Below, piece after piece: positions 42,282-50,869 of a stretch of DNA of 64,000 nt; position 1 is the stretch's first letter, and each line of letters opens with the position of its first letter. The DNA comes from JBNFVY01 sp049943335 (GTDB lineage Bacteria; Pseudomonadota; Alphaproteobacteria; Rhodobacterales; Rhodobacteraceae). The DNA lies in assembly GCF_049943335.1 (NCBI RefSeq), contig NZ_JBNFVY010000005.1, positions 62,001 through 126,000 on the forward strand. Reading direction: 5' to 3'. A program made the translations under genes and the position numbers. Under the pieces are notes generated by a model, which was not told where the DNA came from, did not search any database, and saw only the letters and a program-made list of their open reading frames with translations.

Positions 42282-44249
42282 ATGAGACGACTTGGACGGA
42301 TATGCATAGCGGCCGTGATGGCCTGCGTTGCGGCGGTGCCGGGGCTGGCGGCGTCGAACGTGGGGCTGTCGGTGTCGGCGTCCCCCATGGCCGCGCGCGC
42401 CTATGAGCAAGCGGTCACGCAGATCCGCACCGGCGATTGGGACGCGGCGCAGGCGCTGGTGGCGGGGGAAGGGCGCACGCTGGTCGATTGGCAGAAGCTG
42501 CGCGCAGGCCACGGCACATTCGACCAATACCGCGCGTTTCTGCGCGATCACGCCGATTGGCCCGGTCTGCCCTATCTGCGCCGGCGCGGCGAAGGCACGA
42601 TCCCTGAAACCGCCGACCCCGCGCAGGTGCTGCACTATTTCGCCGATCAACAGCCCGCGACCGGCACCGGCACGCTGCGCCTGATCGAAGCCTACGAGGC
42701 GCTGGGTCGCAAGGCCGACGCCGAGGCGCAGGCCGTTCTGGCCTGGCGCACGCTGGCGCTGGGGGACAACGTCGAATCCGTGCTGAGCGCGCGGTACGGT
42801 GCGCTGCTGCGCCCGCACACCCCCGCCCGGCTGGACGCAATGCTGTGGGCGCAGAACTGGCGCGCCGCCGAGCGGGCCGCGCGCAGGCTGGACGACGGCC
42901 ACCAGTCGCTGGCCCTGGCCCGCGCCGCGCTGGCGCGCAGCGAGCCGGGCGTGGATGTCCGGATCGAGGCGGTGCCAGCGAAGCTGCAAGACGATGCGGG
43001 CCTGGCCTATGAGCGTTTTGCCTGGCGGATGCGCAAGGGACGGCACGCCGATGCGCTGGAACTCTTGCTGGCGCGCTCGGACAGCGCCGCGGCGCTGGGC
43101 CAGCCGGCCAAGTGGGCCAGTGCGCGGGCCGATCTGGCGCGGCGCGACATGCGGGCGGGCAACCCCGCCCGAGCCTATGACATCGCCGCCAACCACCAGC
43201 TGAGCGAAGGCGCAGCCTTTGCCGATCTGGAATGGCTGTCGGGCTATCTGGCGCTGAGCTATCTGCACGACCCGGTTCTGGCGCTGGACCATTTCAACCG
43301 CCTGCGCACCGCCGTGCAAAGCCCGATTTCGCTGGGCCGGGCGGGCTATTGGGAAGGGCGCGCGCTGGAACTGATGGGCGCGGATGCCGATGCGCAGGCC
43401 GCCTATGAATTCGCAGCGCAGTACCAGACCGGCTTTTACGGCCAACTGGCCGGCGAACGGCTGGGCCGCGCGCTGGACCCGGCGCTGACATCGCCCGCGC
43501 CCCCGGCCGACTGGCACGATGCGCGGTTTCGCGATTCGAGCGTGTTCAAGGCGGCAGAGCTGCTCTATGCGGCGGGGGATCTGCCGCTGGCGGGGCGCTT
43601 TTTCCGGCACCTGAGCGAAAGTCTGACCGCCCCCGAACTGGCCCAGCTTGAGGCCGCGGTCGAACGTCTGAACGAACCCTATCTGTCTGTTCGCCTTGGT
43701 AAATACGTCGCGCGCCGGGGCATCGTGCTGGCGCGCAGCTACTTTCCGCTGCACCCCCTGGCCAAGCGTGACCTGCCCGTCGCGCCGGAACTGGCACTGT
43801 CCATCGCCCGGCGCGAAAGCGAATTTTACGCCGGTGCGAAATCGGGCGTGGGCGCGCGCGGGCTGATGCAGCTGATGCCCGCCACCGCCAAGGCGATGGC
43901 GCAGGAACTGAACATCGACTACGTGCTGTCCGACCTGACGCTGGACCCGGATTATAACACCACGCTGGGCAGCGCCTATTTGGCGCGGCTGATCGGCGAA
44001 TTTGGCAACAACCCGGTTCTGGTGGCGGCGGGCTATAACGCGGGGCCAAGCCGCCCGCACAGCTGGATCGAAAGCTTTGGCGATCCGCGATCCGCCGGGA
44101 TCGACCCGGTGGACTGGATTGAGCATATCCCCTTTGACGAGACGCGCAATTACGTGATGCGCGTGGCCGAAAGCCTGCCGGTCTATCGCGCCCGCCTGAC
44201 CGGCCAGAGCGGCCCGATCCGTCTGAGCCAGGAATTGCGCGGGCGCTGA
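42282..44249 (+). CDS. soluble lytic murein transglycosylase (Slt family)
   Basis: The 655-residue periplasmic enzyme has a signal peptide (ends PGLAASN), a long superhelical alpha domain of TPR-like repeats (about 35-480) and a C-terminal SLT catalytic domain. The catalytic Glu (about 513) lies in IARRESEFYAGAKSG, followed by GARGLMQLMPATA and AGYNAGPSRPHSW. It cleaves the MurNAc-GlcNAc bond to 1,6-anhydro products. ATG 42282 is the only start that leaves a signal peptide; a very long frame upstream to 40860 is antisense to dapA and is rejected. No close partner gene. Confidence 0.94.
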   Translation: MRRLGRICIAAVMACVAAVPGLAASNVGLSVSASPMAARAYEQAVTQIRTGDWDAAQALVAGEGRTLVDWQKLRAGHGTFDQYRAFLRDHADWPGLPYLRRRGEGTIPETADPAQVLHYFADQQPATGTGTLRLIEAYEALGRKADAEAQAVLAWRTLALGDNVESVLSARYGALLRPHTPARLDAMLWAQNWRAAERAARRLDDGHQSLALARAALARSEPGVDVRIEAVPAKLQDDAGLAYERFAWRMRKGRHADALELLLARSDSAAALGQPAKWASARADLARRDMRAGNPARAYDIAANHQLSEGAAFADLEWLSGYLALSYLHDPVLALDHFNRLRTAVQSPISLGRAGYWEGRALELMGADADAQAAYEFAAQYQTGFYGQLAGERLGRALDPALTSPAPPADWHDARFRDSSVFKAAELLYAAGDLPLAGRFFRHLSESLTAPELAQLEAAVERLNEPYLSVRLGKYVARRGIVLARSYFPLHPLAKRDLPVAPELALSIARRESEFYAGAKSGVGARGLMQLMPATAKAMAQELNIDYVLSDLTLDPDYNTTLGSAYLARLIGEFGNNPVLVAAGYNAGPSRPHSWIESFGDPRSAGIDPVDWIEHIPFDETRNYVMRVAESLPVYRARLTGQSGPIRLSQELRGR

Positions 44250-44261
44250 TCGCGACCCGGT

Positions 44262-44354
44262 CGCGGGCGCGGCCCGGGCGCGGGCGCGGCCCGGCGGCGG
44301 CGCGCAGCTAGGGGCAGGGGCACCCGCCCGAAATCAGGCGCACCCGCCCGAAAT
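44262..44354. repeat. two short duplications between slt and the EamA gene
   Basis: First, CGCGGGCGCGGCCCGG occurs twice with a 17-bp period (44262-44277 and 44279-44294). Second, CACCCGCCCGAAAT occurs twice with a 20-bp period (44321-44334 and 44341-44354). The gap otherwise holds only low-complexity GC-rich sequence. Confidence 0.75.
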
Positions 44355-44427
44355 AAAGTTGGCATTTGCCAGTGGTCAGGGGCGCGCGGGGTCACGGGGT
44401 CGCTTGGCCGGGGGTCAGCCGGCGCGG

Positions 44428-45292
44428 TCAGGCCCGCTGTGCGCGCAGCAGGGTAAACAGGCCCGCCGCCACGACAATCGCGCCGCCGATCACCACGTTC
44501 AGTTCAAGCGTATCGCCAAACACCAGCACCCCCCAGCGACGAGGCAAAGACCAGTTGCAGGTAGGCAAAGGGCTGGATGGCGCCCGCTTCGGCCAGTTCA
44601 TAGGCGCGGATCAGCAGGTAGTGCCCGGTTGCGCCGGTCACGCATAGCAGCGCCATCCAGGCCCAGTCCGGCGCGCTGAGCGGGCCCCAGAATGGCAGGC
44701 CCATGGCGGTCATCACCACGCAGCCCACCACGCCGGTATAAAAGAACGACGTTTCGGCGCTGTCACCGCGCGCCACATAGCGCGTCATCAGCCCGTAGAG
44801 CGCGAACATCAGCGCCGCCGCCACCGCGATCAGCGCTTGGGGCGCGAAAACCCCATACCCCGGTTCAAGGATGATCAGCACGCCGACAAAGCCGATGCCC
44901 ACCGCGACCCAGCGGCGCCAGCCCATCATTTCGCCCAGCACCGGGCCGGCAAGGGCGGCGATCATCAGCGGGTACGAGGCAAAGACCGCGTGGGCCTGGA
45001 CCAGCCCCAGTTTGACAAAGGCGATGACGGTCACCACGATTTCGCCGGCCAGCAGCACGGCGCGCCCGATCTGCAGCCACGCGAACTGGCTGGCCATGAC
45101 GCGCCGCAGCCCGCCGCCGCGCCGCGCGGCCACGACGATCACGAAGGCGGCAAAGAACCAGTAGCGGATCATCACGATCATCAGCACGTTGTAGGTGCTG
45201 GCCAGATGGCGCGAGATCCCGTCCTGCACCGAAAACACCAAGGTGGCCGAAATCATCAGCACGATGCCCAGGCGGCTGTCTTGTTCGGTCAT
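44428..45292 (-). pseudogene. EamA-family (DMT) permease with a single-base frameshift
   Basis: The start MTEQDSRLGIVLMISATLVF and ten hydrophobic helices show an EamA drug/metabolite permease. Translation runs normally to AYLQLVFASSLGG and then hits a stop at 44504. A run of six C (44529-44534, plus strand) lies at the break; deleting one base continues in the right frame as VLVFGDTLELNVVIGG and AIVVAAGLFTLLRAQRA to a TGA at 44428, exactly the normal final helix. The full length is 865 bp (3n+1). It is either a recent inactivation or a homopolymer sequencing error. Start overlaps mnmD's stop by ATGA. Confidence 0.85.
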
Positions 45293-45966
45293 CGCAGCCG
45301 GCCGATGCTCATGTGTCGTTTGCGCCCGAAACCGGGCGCGCGGGTGACATCGAACCCGGCGCCATCCAGCGCGCGGCGCACGTGGCCCGCGGCGGTATAG
45401 GTGGCAAATGTGCCGCCCGGCGCGGTGTGGCGGGCAACGTCGCCCATCAGCGCCTGGCCCCACAGTTGCGGGTTCTTGGCGGGCGAGAACCCATCGAGAA
45501 ACCACGCATCCGCCTGTCCGTCCCAGGCGGGCAGGGTGGCGCGCGCATCGCCAAGCACCAGGCGCAGCGACAGGGTGTCTGTGTGCAGCTGCGTGTCGCC
45601 CCGCGCGCGCATGTCCAGCAGAGGCGCGGCGATGGCGTGGGCCTGGGGAAAGGCGGCCAGGGCGCGGTCCATGTCCGGCGCGCGCATGGGATAGGCCTCA
45701 AAGCTGGTAAAGTGCAGCCGCCCCGGCGCGCCCGCGTCCTGCCAGGCCAGAACCGTGGTCAGCAGGTTCAGCCCGGTGCCAAAGCCCAGCTCGGCGACGT
45801 GAAAGCCATCGTGAAACCGGTTGGGCAGGTCGTTGCCCTGGACGAACACGTGGCGGGTTTCCGCCAGCCCGTCGGTGATTGAAAAATAGGGATCGTCAAA
45901 GCGCTCTGACACGGGAACGCCGCCGTCGCGCCATGACAGCGCCGCGCTTGGCTGGTGGGTGGGCAT
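45289..45966 (-). CDS. mnmD: tRNA (5-methylaminomethyl-2-thiouridine34) methyltransferase MnmD (MnmC N-domain only)
   Basis: A 225-residue SAM-dependent methyltransferase equal to the N-terminal MnmC domain; it completes mnm5(s2)U34 in tRNA. Landmarks are SERFDDPYFSITDGLAETRHVFVQGNDL, the SAM motif HVAELGFGTGLNLL and DAWFLDGFSPAKNPQLW with the C-terminal RRALDGAGFDVTRAPGFGRKR. The FAD domain that E. coli MnmC carries is encoded by the divergent gene at 46077. The leader between the two holds a 35-bp repeat. Ribosome site is weak. Confidence 0.92.
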   Translation of the reverse strand: MPTHQPSAALSWRDGGVPVSERFDDPYFSITDGLAETRHVFVQGNDLPNRFHDGFHVAELGFGTGLNLLTTVLAWQDAGAPGRLHFTSFEAYPMRAPDMDRALAAFPQAHAIAAPLLDMRARGDTQLHTDTLSLRLVLGDARATLPAWDGQADAWFLDGFSPAKNPQLWGQALMGDVARHTAPGGTFATYTAAGHVRRALDGAGFDVTRAPGFGRKRHMSIGRLR

Positions 45967-45988
45967 GGAATGACCTAGAGTTGTATTT

Positions 45989-46059
45989 GACCCGACTTTG
46001 GCCCTGAGAACGGACCTGTAAACGACCATGGCACTGGCCCTGAGAATGGCCCAGACAAT
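45989..46059. repeat. imperfect duplication, 35/36-bp period, between mnmD and the FAD gene
   Basis: Two copies (45989-46023, 46024-46059) share the core TGGCCCTGAGAA and begin GACC; they span the divergent promoter region of mnmD and its FAD partner. Confidence 0.65.
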
Positions 46060-46076
46060 GACCAAGCCGAAAGGAA

Positions 46077-47117
46077 ATGACAATCGTGCAGGTAACAGTT
46101 CGTGGAGCAGGGGCAATCGGTCTGTCGATCGCATGGGAGCTGGTGCAGCGGGGCGCAGACGTGCGGGTGATCGACCCGCGCGGCGGGGGCGGCGGGGCCT
46201 CGGGCGGGGTGGTTGGCGCGTTGGCGCCCCATACGCCAGATGCGTGGAATGCCAAGAAACAGTTCCAGTTCGACAGTTTGATCGCGGCCAACGCGTTCTG
46301 GCGCGCGGTTGAGGCGGCGGGCGGCGTATCGCCCGGCTATGCGCGCATCGGGCGGTTGCAGCCCATCGCCGACGACCGCGCCGAAGCGCTGGCCCGCCAA
46401 CGCCAAGACGCGGCGGGCGAAAACTGGCAGGGCAAGGCGCAGTGGCGCGTCTGCCCGGCGCGGGATTTTGGCGGCTGGGCCCCGCCCAGCGCGACGGGGC
46501 TGGTGGTGCATGACACGCTGTCGGCCCGGCTGCATCCCGCACAGGCCTGCGCGGCCCTGATGGCGGCCCTGCGCGCCAAGGGCGTGCGGATCGAGATCGA
46601 AGGCAAGGACGCGGGCCCGGTGATCCACGCCACCGGCTACGAAGGGCTGCAAGAGCTGACCGAGGTGTTGGCGAAACCGGTCGGCAACGGGGTCAAGGGG
46701 CAGGCGGCCCTGCTGGCCCATGACGCGGGCGCGGTGCCGCAGATCTATGCCGAAAACATCCACTTCATTCCCCATGCCGACGGGACATTGGCGATTGGAT
46801 CAACCTCGGAGCGGGATTTTGCCCACCCCACTGAAACCGACGCGAAACTGGATGATCTGATCGCCCGCGCGCAGGCGGTGATGCCAAGGCTGGCGGGCGC
46901 CGCGGTGATCCGGCGCTGGGCCGGGGTGCGCCCGCGCGCCAGCAGCCGCGCGCCGCTGCTGGGGGCCTGGCCGGGCCGGGAATCGCATTTCATCGCCAAT
47001 GGTGGCTTCAAGATCGGCTTTGGCATCGCACCGGGCGTGGCGCGCGCCATGGCCGATCTGGTGCTGGACGGGCATGACACGATCCCGCCCGCGTTCACCC
47101 CCGCTGCCCTCATGTGA
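46077..47117 (+). CDS. FAD-dependent oxidoreductase, MnmC C-domain-like (split MnmC)
   Basis: A 346-residue flavoenzyme of the DAO fold. The FAD motif VRGAGAIGLSIAWELVQRGA (about 9-28) is near the start, with an FAD-contact GGASGGVVGALAPH and a C-terminal GGFKIGFGIAPGVA. Placed head-to-head with mnmD, it probably removes the carboxymethyl group from cmnm5U34 (the MnmC2 reaction), giving MnmD its substrate. The domain is a separate protein here, not a fusion. A glycine-oxidase-type amino-acid oxidase cannot be excluded. Its end overlaps the start of the next small gene by GTGA. Confidence 0.82.
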   Translation: MTIVQVTVRGAGAIGLSIAWELVQRGADVRVIDPRGGGGGASGGVVGALAPHTPDAWNAKKQFQFDSLIAANAFWRAVEAAGGVSPGYARIGRLQPIADDRAEALARQRQDAAGENWQGKAQWRVCPARDFGGWAPPSATGLVVHDTLSARLHPAQACAALMAALRAKGVRIEIEGKDAGPVIHATGYEGLQELTEVLAKPVGNGVKGQAALLAHDAGAVPQIYAENIHFIPHADGTLAIGSTSERDFAHPTETDAKLDDLIARAQAVMPRLAGAAVIRRWAGVRPRASSRAPLLGAWPGRESHFIANGGFKIGFGIAPGVARAMADLVLDGHDTIPPAFTPAALM

Positions 47118-47347
47118 GCGAGGGGCTGGCGCTGGGCGGGCACGCATTTGCGGCTGGCCTTTGCGCTGGTCTTGCTTTGGCCTTTGTCAGCGTGATGGTA
47201 CAGCGCCTGACCGCGCATGGCTTTGGCCTGATCCACGCGCCCGATTTCCTGCCCGCCACGCTGTTGGCGCTGGGGCTGGCGGGCGCGGCGGCAACGGCGC
47301 TTCTGGTGGACGCGCTTTTTTGCCTTTTCTTTGACCGGTGGCTCTGA
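47114..47347 (+). CDS. small two-helix membrane protein of unknown function (77 aa)
   Basis: Starts at a GTG that overlaps the stop of the FAD gene and ends just inside the region ahead of the ThDP enzyme. It predicts two membrane helices (about 10-28 and 46-68). I recognise no family. Tight overlap on the left side and proper codon phasing favour a real gene. Confidence 0.55.
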   Translation: MSEGLALGGHAFAAGLCAGLALAFVSVMVQRLTAHGFGLIHAPDFLPATLLALGLAGAAATALLVDALFCLFFDRWL

Positions 47348-47379
47348 TTTCTTCCCCGCCAGGCAAGGGGGCATTTTCG

Positions 47380-49038
47380 ATGCGGCACGGCGGTCAGATC
47401 CTGGTCGATCAACTCAAGGCGCACGGGGTGCGGCGGGTCTTTTCGGTGCCCGGCGAAAGTTTCCTGGCGGCGCTGGATGGTCTTTATGACAGCGGAATCG
47501 ACAACGTCGTCTGCCGGCACGAAGGTGGCGCGGCGATGATGGCCGAAGCGTATGGCAAGATGACCGGCACGCCCGGCGTGGCGTTCGTGACGCGCGGGCC
47601 GGGGGCGACCAACGCGTCATCCGGCATTCACGTGGCCAGCCAGGACAGCACGCCGATGGTGCTCTTTGTGGGCCAGATTGCGCGCGATCACACCGATCGC
47701 GGCGCGTTCCAAGAGGTCGATTATCGCCAGATGTTCGGCGGGCTGGCCAAATGGGCCGCGCAGGTGAACCAGACCGAACGCTTGCCCGAATACATCAACC
47801 GCGCCTTCCACCTGGCCCAGTCGGGCCGCCCCGGGCCGGTGGTTCTGGCGCTGCCCGAAGACATGCTGAGCGCGCTCTGCGACGTGGCGACGCTGCCCCC
47901 GTCCGCCCCCGCGCGGCCCGGCGTGGCACAAGCGGATATCACCGCCATACTCGACCGGCTGGCACCGGCAAAACGCCCGCTGGTGGTGATCGGCGGGCCG
48001 GGCTGGACGCCGCAGGCGGGGGCCGATCTGGCGCGCTTTGCGCAAACGCATGGCCTGCCCGTGGTCTGCAGCTTTCGGCGGCAGGATTTCATGGACAACC
48101 GCCACCCCAATTTCGTGGGCGATCTGCCGGTGGGCATGAACCCCGCGTTGCGCAAGCGGCTGGGCGATGCCGATACGCTGCTGTTGCTGGGCACCCGGTT
48201 CGGCGACATTGCCACCGACGGCTACCAGATCGTCGCCCCCGCCGACCCCGGCAAGACCATCATCCACGTGCACCCCAGCCCGGACGAACCGGGCACCGTG
48301 TTGCGCAGCGATCTGACGGTGACGGCGCGCACGGGCGACGTGTTGGCCGCGCTGGCCCGCACCAATGGCGGGCCGGGATGGCACGATCTGGTGGCCGACA
48401 TGCGCGCCGAATACGAGGTCTGGCACGAGCCGCTGGAAACCCCCGGCGACGTCAAGCTCGAGCAGGTGATCCGCCACCTGTCCGACACCTTGCCGGACGA
48501 TGCGATCATCACCAACGGCGCGGGCAATTTCGCCGCCTGGGTGGGGCGGTATTTCCGGTTCAAGCAACACGGAACGCAGATCGCGCCGACCAGCGGATCG
48601 ATGGGCTATGGGCTGCCCGCGGCGGTGGCGGCATCTTTGGAATATCCCGACAGACCAGTGGTTTGCGTGGCCGGTGACGGGGATTTCCAAATGACGCTGA
48701 ACGAACTGTCGACCGGCATGCAATACGGCGCCAAAGTGGTGGCGATCGTGGTCAACAACGGGCGCTATGGCACGATCCGCGCCCACCAAGAGCGCGAATA
48801 TCCGGGCCGCGTGTCGGGCACTCAGATGTTCAACCCGGACTTTGCCGCTCTTGCGCGGGCCTATGGCGGGCACGGCGAAACCGTCACCCGGACCGAAGAT
48901 TTCCCCGCCGCCTTTGCACGTGCGCGCGCCGCCGCGACCATGGCGGTGATCGAATTGACGCTGGACCCCGAGGCGCTGGCCCCGGGGATGACGCTGAGCG
49001 CGGCGCGCGCGGCAGGTATTGGGAGAAAGAAACCATGA
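47380..49038 (+). CDS. thiamine diphosphate-dependent enzyme, acetolactate-synthase-like
   Basis: A 552-residue ThDP enzyme of the IlvB-like superfamily. The catalytic Glu lies in VVCRHEGGAAMMAEAYG (about 50), the central domain has PLVVIGGPGW, and the ThDP/Mg motif is GDGDFQM...VVNN (about 428-456). It lacks the regulatory subunit gene next to it and resembles the uncharacterised group that includes sulfoacetaldehyde and benzoylformate-type enzymes, so the substrate is open. ATG 47380 has AAGGGGG eight bases ahead; an in-frame GTG at 47338 overlaps the small gene. It is coupled to the thioesterase by ATGA. Confidence 0.88.
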   Translation: MRHGGQILVDQLKAHGVRRVFSVPGESFLAALDGLYDSGIDNVVCRHEGGAAMMAEAYGKMTGTPGVAFVTRGPGATNASSGIHVASQDSTPMVLFVGQIARDHTDRGAFQEVDYRQMFGGLAKWAAQVNQTERLPEYINRAFHLAQSGRPGPVVLALPEDMLSALCDVATLPPSAPARPGVAQADITAILDRLAPAKRPLVVIGGPGWTPQAGADLARFAQTHGLPVVCSFRRQDFMDNRHPNFVGDLPVGMNPALRKRLGDADTLLLLGTRFGDIATDGYQIVAPADPGKTIIHVHPSPDEPGTVLRSDLTVTARTGDVLAALARTNGGPGWHDLVADMRAEYEVWHEPLETPGDVKLEQVIRHLSDTLPDDAIITNGAGNFAAWVGRYFRFKQHGTQIAPTSGSMGYGLPAAVAASLEYPDRPVVCVAGDGDFQMTLNELSTGMQYGAKVVAIVVNNGRYGTIRAHQEREYPGRVSGTQMFNPDFAALARAYGGHGETVTRTEDFPAAFARARAAATMAVIELTLDPEALAPGMTLSAARAAGIGRKKP

Positions 49039-49454
49039 TCGAAGAAATGTTGAAATCGAAGCCGTTGCCGGCTGTGTCCGAGTTGATCGGATGGACCTTT
49101 CGCAGCTGGGACGCCGAGACCCGGACGATGGAGGTGGGGTTTGACGGCAAGCCGGGCTTTTGCAACCCGATGGGGGTGGTGCAGGGGGGCATACTGACCA
49201 CGATGATGGACGATGTGATGGGCCCGACGGTTCTGGCCGCATCGAACGGCACCAAATTGTGCCAGTCCATCGACCTGCACACCCATTTCCTGTCCGCCGT
49301 GCGCCCCGGCCCCATCGTCGTGCGCGCCCGCATGGTCAAGATGGGCAATCGGGTCGGCTTTCTTGAGGCCGAATTGTTCGATGAAAACGGCAAGCTGTGC
49401 GCGCGGGCCACGTCCAGCGCCCATCTGGGGGACGTGCCGACTGGCCCCGCCTAG
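49035..49454 (+). CDS. PaaI family thioesterase (hotdog fold)
   Basis: A 139-residue hotdog acyl-CoA thioesterase. The active-site region is NPMGVVQGGILTTMMDDVMGP (Gly-Gly oxyanion and the Asp in MMDD) and the second strand LHTHFLSAVRPGPI is usual. Substrate is unknown; PaaI-like enzymes hydrolyse aryl- or medium-chain acyl-CoA. The ATGA overlap with the ThDP-enzyme gene suggests that it may process an acyl-CoA made or used in the same pathway. Confidence 0.88.
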   Translation: MIEEMLKSKPLPAVSELIGWTFRSWDAETRTMEVGFDGKPGFCNPMGVVQGGILTTMMDDVMGPTVLAASNGTKLCQSIDLHTHFLSAVRPGPIVVRARMVKMGNRVGFLEAELFDENGKLCARATSSAHLGDVPTGPA

Positions 49455-49674
49455 GGGCGCCGGGGGCGAACCCGCGCGACAAACCGGGCAGGGTATTTTG
49501 CCGCAGGGGGGGCCTGCCCCCCTGCCTGCCCCTTTTCCCCGGCGCGCGCAGGGCTGCGCGTGGTGGCGTCGTTGCTTTTCCGGCGCGCGCCGGAAAGTTG
49601 CGCAGGGTCTGCATCGCAGCGGTGATCTATCCCAGCCCAGTCTTGAAACCTGCGCGGGCACGTGATTACCTGCG
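49455..49674. other. 220-bp GC-rich gap with two hairpins
   Basis: A 9-bp stem GCAGGGGGG/CCCCCCTGC (49503-49525) followed by CTGCCCCTTTT could end the thioesterase transcript. Farther on TTTCCGGCGCGCGCCGGAAA is a perfect 20-bp palindrome (49577-49596). No gene. The second hairpin could be a REP-like element. Confidence 0.55.
49503..49536 (+). terminator. candidate terminator after the thioesterase
   Basis: Nine-base-pair GC stem with a five-base loop, then a weak T tract (CCCCTTTT). Lower confidence because the T tract is broken by C. Confidence 0.45.
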
Positions 49675-50532
49675 ATGGCATCAAGAGTGGAAAAATCGTT
49701 GGTCGAACAAACGCTTGCGGAAATTCGCATCTATCCGGTCAAAAGCCTTTATGGGGCTTGCGTGGATAAATCGCATGTCGCCGCGCCCGGTTTGATCGGG
49801 GATCGGCGCTGGATGGTGGTGCAGCCTGACGGCAAGTTTCGCACCTTGCGTGAAACCCCCGCCTTTACCCGGATTTTCGCCGCCGTCACCGCCAGCGGTC
49901 TGCGCCTGACGCGGCGCGATACGGGGTTTTATCTGGATGTGCCGTTTCCCGACGAAAAGGCGGAATTGCGCGATGTGACCGTGTGGCGTTCGACGCTGGC
50001 CGCGCGCGATGCCGGCGATCGCGCGGCGAAGTTCCTGCGCGACGCCACCGGCCAGGACCTGCGCCTGGTGCATATGTATGACGAGACGTTGCGCCGCCCC
50101 AATCCCGCCCTCTGCGAGCCGACCGATGTGGTCAGTTTCGCCGACGGCTACCCGATGCTGTTGACCGGCCGGGCGTCGCTGGATGCGCTGAACGATGCGC
50201 TGGCGCGCCCGGTCGAAATGCGCGTGTTCCGCCCGAACCTTGTCATCGAAGGCGCCGCGCCCTGGGCCGAAGACGGCTGGCGGCGCATCCGCATCGGCAA
50301 GGTGGCATTTCGCGTCGTCACCCCGTGCCAGCGCTGCGTGATGACCACCCGCGATCCCGACACCGGCAAGGTCCCGGTGCGCGGCGAACCGCTGGACACG
50401 TTGGGGCGCATCCACGGCGATGGCGAAGGGCGGCCCATGTTCGGCCAGAACCTGATCCCCGACAGGCCGGGGCAGATCGCCGTTGGCGACCGGGTCGAGG
50501 TGCTGGAATCCGGCCCGTCAAACCTGCCCTGA
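49675..50532 (+). CDS. MOSC domain protein with MOSC N-terminal beta-barrel domain (YcbX/mARC-like)
   Basis: A 285-residue protein with an N-terminal MOSC_N barrel (EIRIYPVKSLYGACVDKSHV) and a C-terminal MOSC domain. Cys in TPCQRCVMTTRDPDTG (about 222) is the conserved Cys that ligates the molybdenum cofactor in YcbX and mARC. It probably reduces N-hydroxylated compounds with a ferredoxin partner, or transfers sulfur. No 2Fe-2S domain is fused. Upstream gap carries GC-rich hairpins. Confidence 0.88.
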   Translation: MASRVEKSLVEQTLAEIRIYPVKSLYGACVDKSHVAAPGLIGDRRWMVVQPDGKFRTLRETPAFTRIFAAVTASGLRLTRRDTGFYLDVPFPDEKAELRDVTVWRSTLAARDAGDRAAKFLRDATGQDLRLVHMYDETLRRPNPALCEPTDVVSFADGYPMLLTGRASLDALNDALARPVEMRVFRPNLVIEGAAPWAEDGWRRIRIGKVAFRVVTPCQRCVMTTRDPDTGKVPVRGEPLDTLGRIHGDGEGRPMFGQNLIPDRPGQIAVGDRVEVLESGPSNLP

Positions 50533-50543
50533 TCGCGCCTGTC

Positions 50544-50559
50544 TTAACCGCCGGTTAAC
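50544..50559 (+). promoter_or_regulatory. perfect CtrA box (TTAA-N7-TTAAC)
   Basis: TTAACCGCCGGTTAAC matches the full CtrA consensus TTAA-N7-TTAAC with no mismatch. It starts 12 bases after the MOSC stop codon and ends 22 bases ahead of the next gene's ATG (50582), where it would overlap the promoter of the small lipoprotein. Confidence 0.55.
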
Positions 50560-50581
50560 CAGAACTGCGCCAAGCAGGGGT

Positions 50582-50869
50582 ATGCGGTATCTTTTGCCAT
50601 TCGCGCTTGCGGCCTGCACCAGTGCCTCGCCTGCGTTGCTGGACAGCCGGGTGCGCGACGTGGCGGTCGGCGGGCAGGTATTCCGTGTCTGGGGCCCATC
50701 GCCCGAAGGCCGGGTCGAAGCGCACCGGATCAATACGTCTGCCCCGCCCAGCCGGGTGCTGACCCTGCGCAACGCCTACGAGGCGATGACCCGCGCCACC
50801 GGCTGCACCGTCACCCCCGGAACGCTGCAAGGCGATCAGGCCATTCAGCGGGCCAAGGTCCGCTGCTAA
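50582..50869 (+). CDS. small putative lipoprotein (95 aa)
   Basis: A 95-residue protein: a lipoprotein signal peptide with lipobox LAAC at residues 9-12, then a short mature domain with DVAVGGQVFRVWG and the pair Cys in ATGCTVTP and the C-terminal KVRC, likely a disulfide. I do not recognise a family. ATG 50582 lies downstream of a perfect CtrA box. The stop overlaps that of the convergent GNAT gene. Confidence 0.72.
   Translation: MRYLLPFALAACTSASPALLDSRVRDVAVGGQVFRVWGPSPEGRVEAHRINTSAPPSRVLTLRNAYEAMTRATGCTVTPGTLQGDQAIQRAKVRC

Noticed and set aside
42198..44126. A 642-codon minus-strand frame opposite slt
   Set aside because: Same cause: high GC3 on the coding strand leaves few stops on the other. 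No domain is recognisable.
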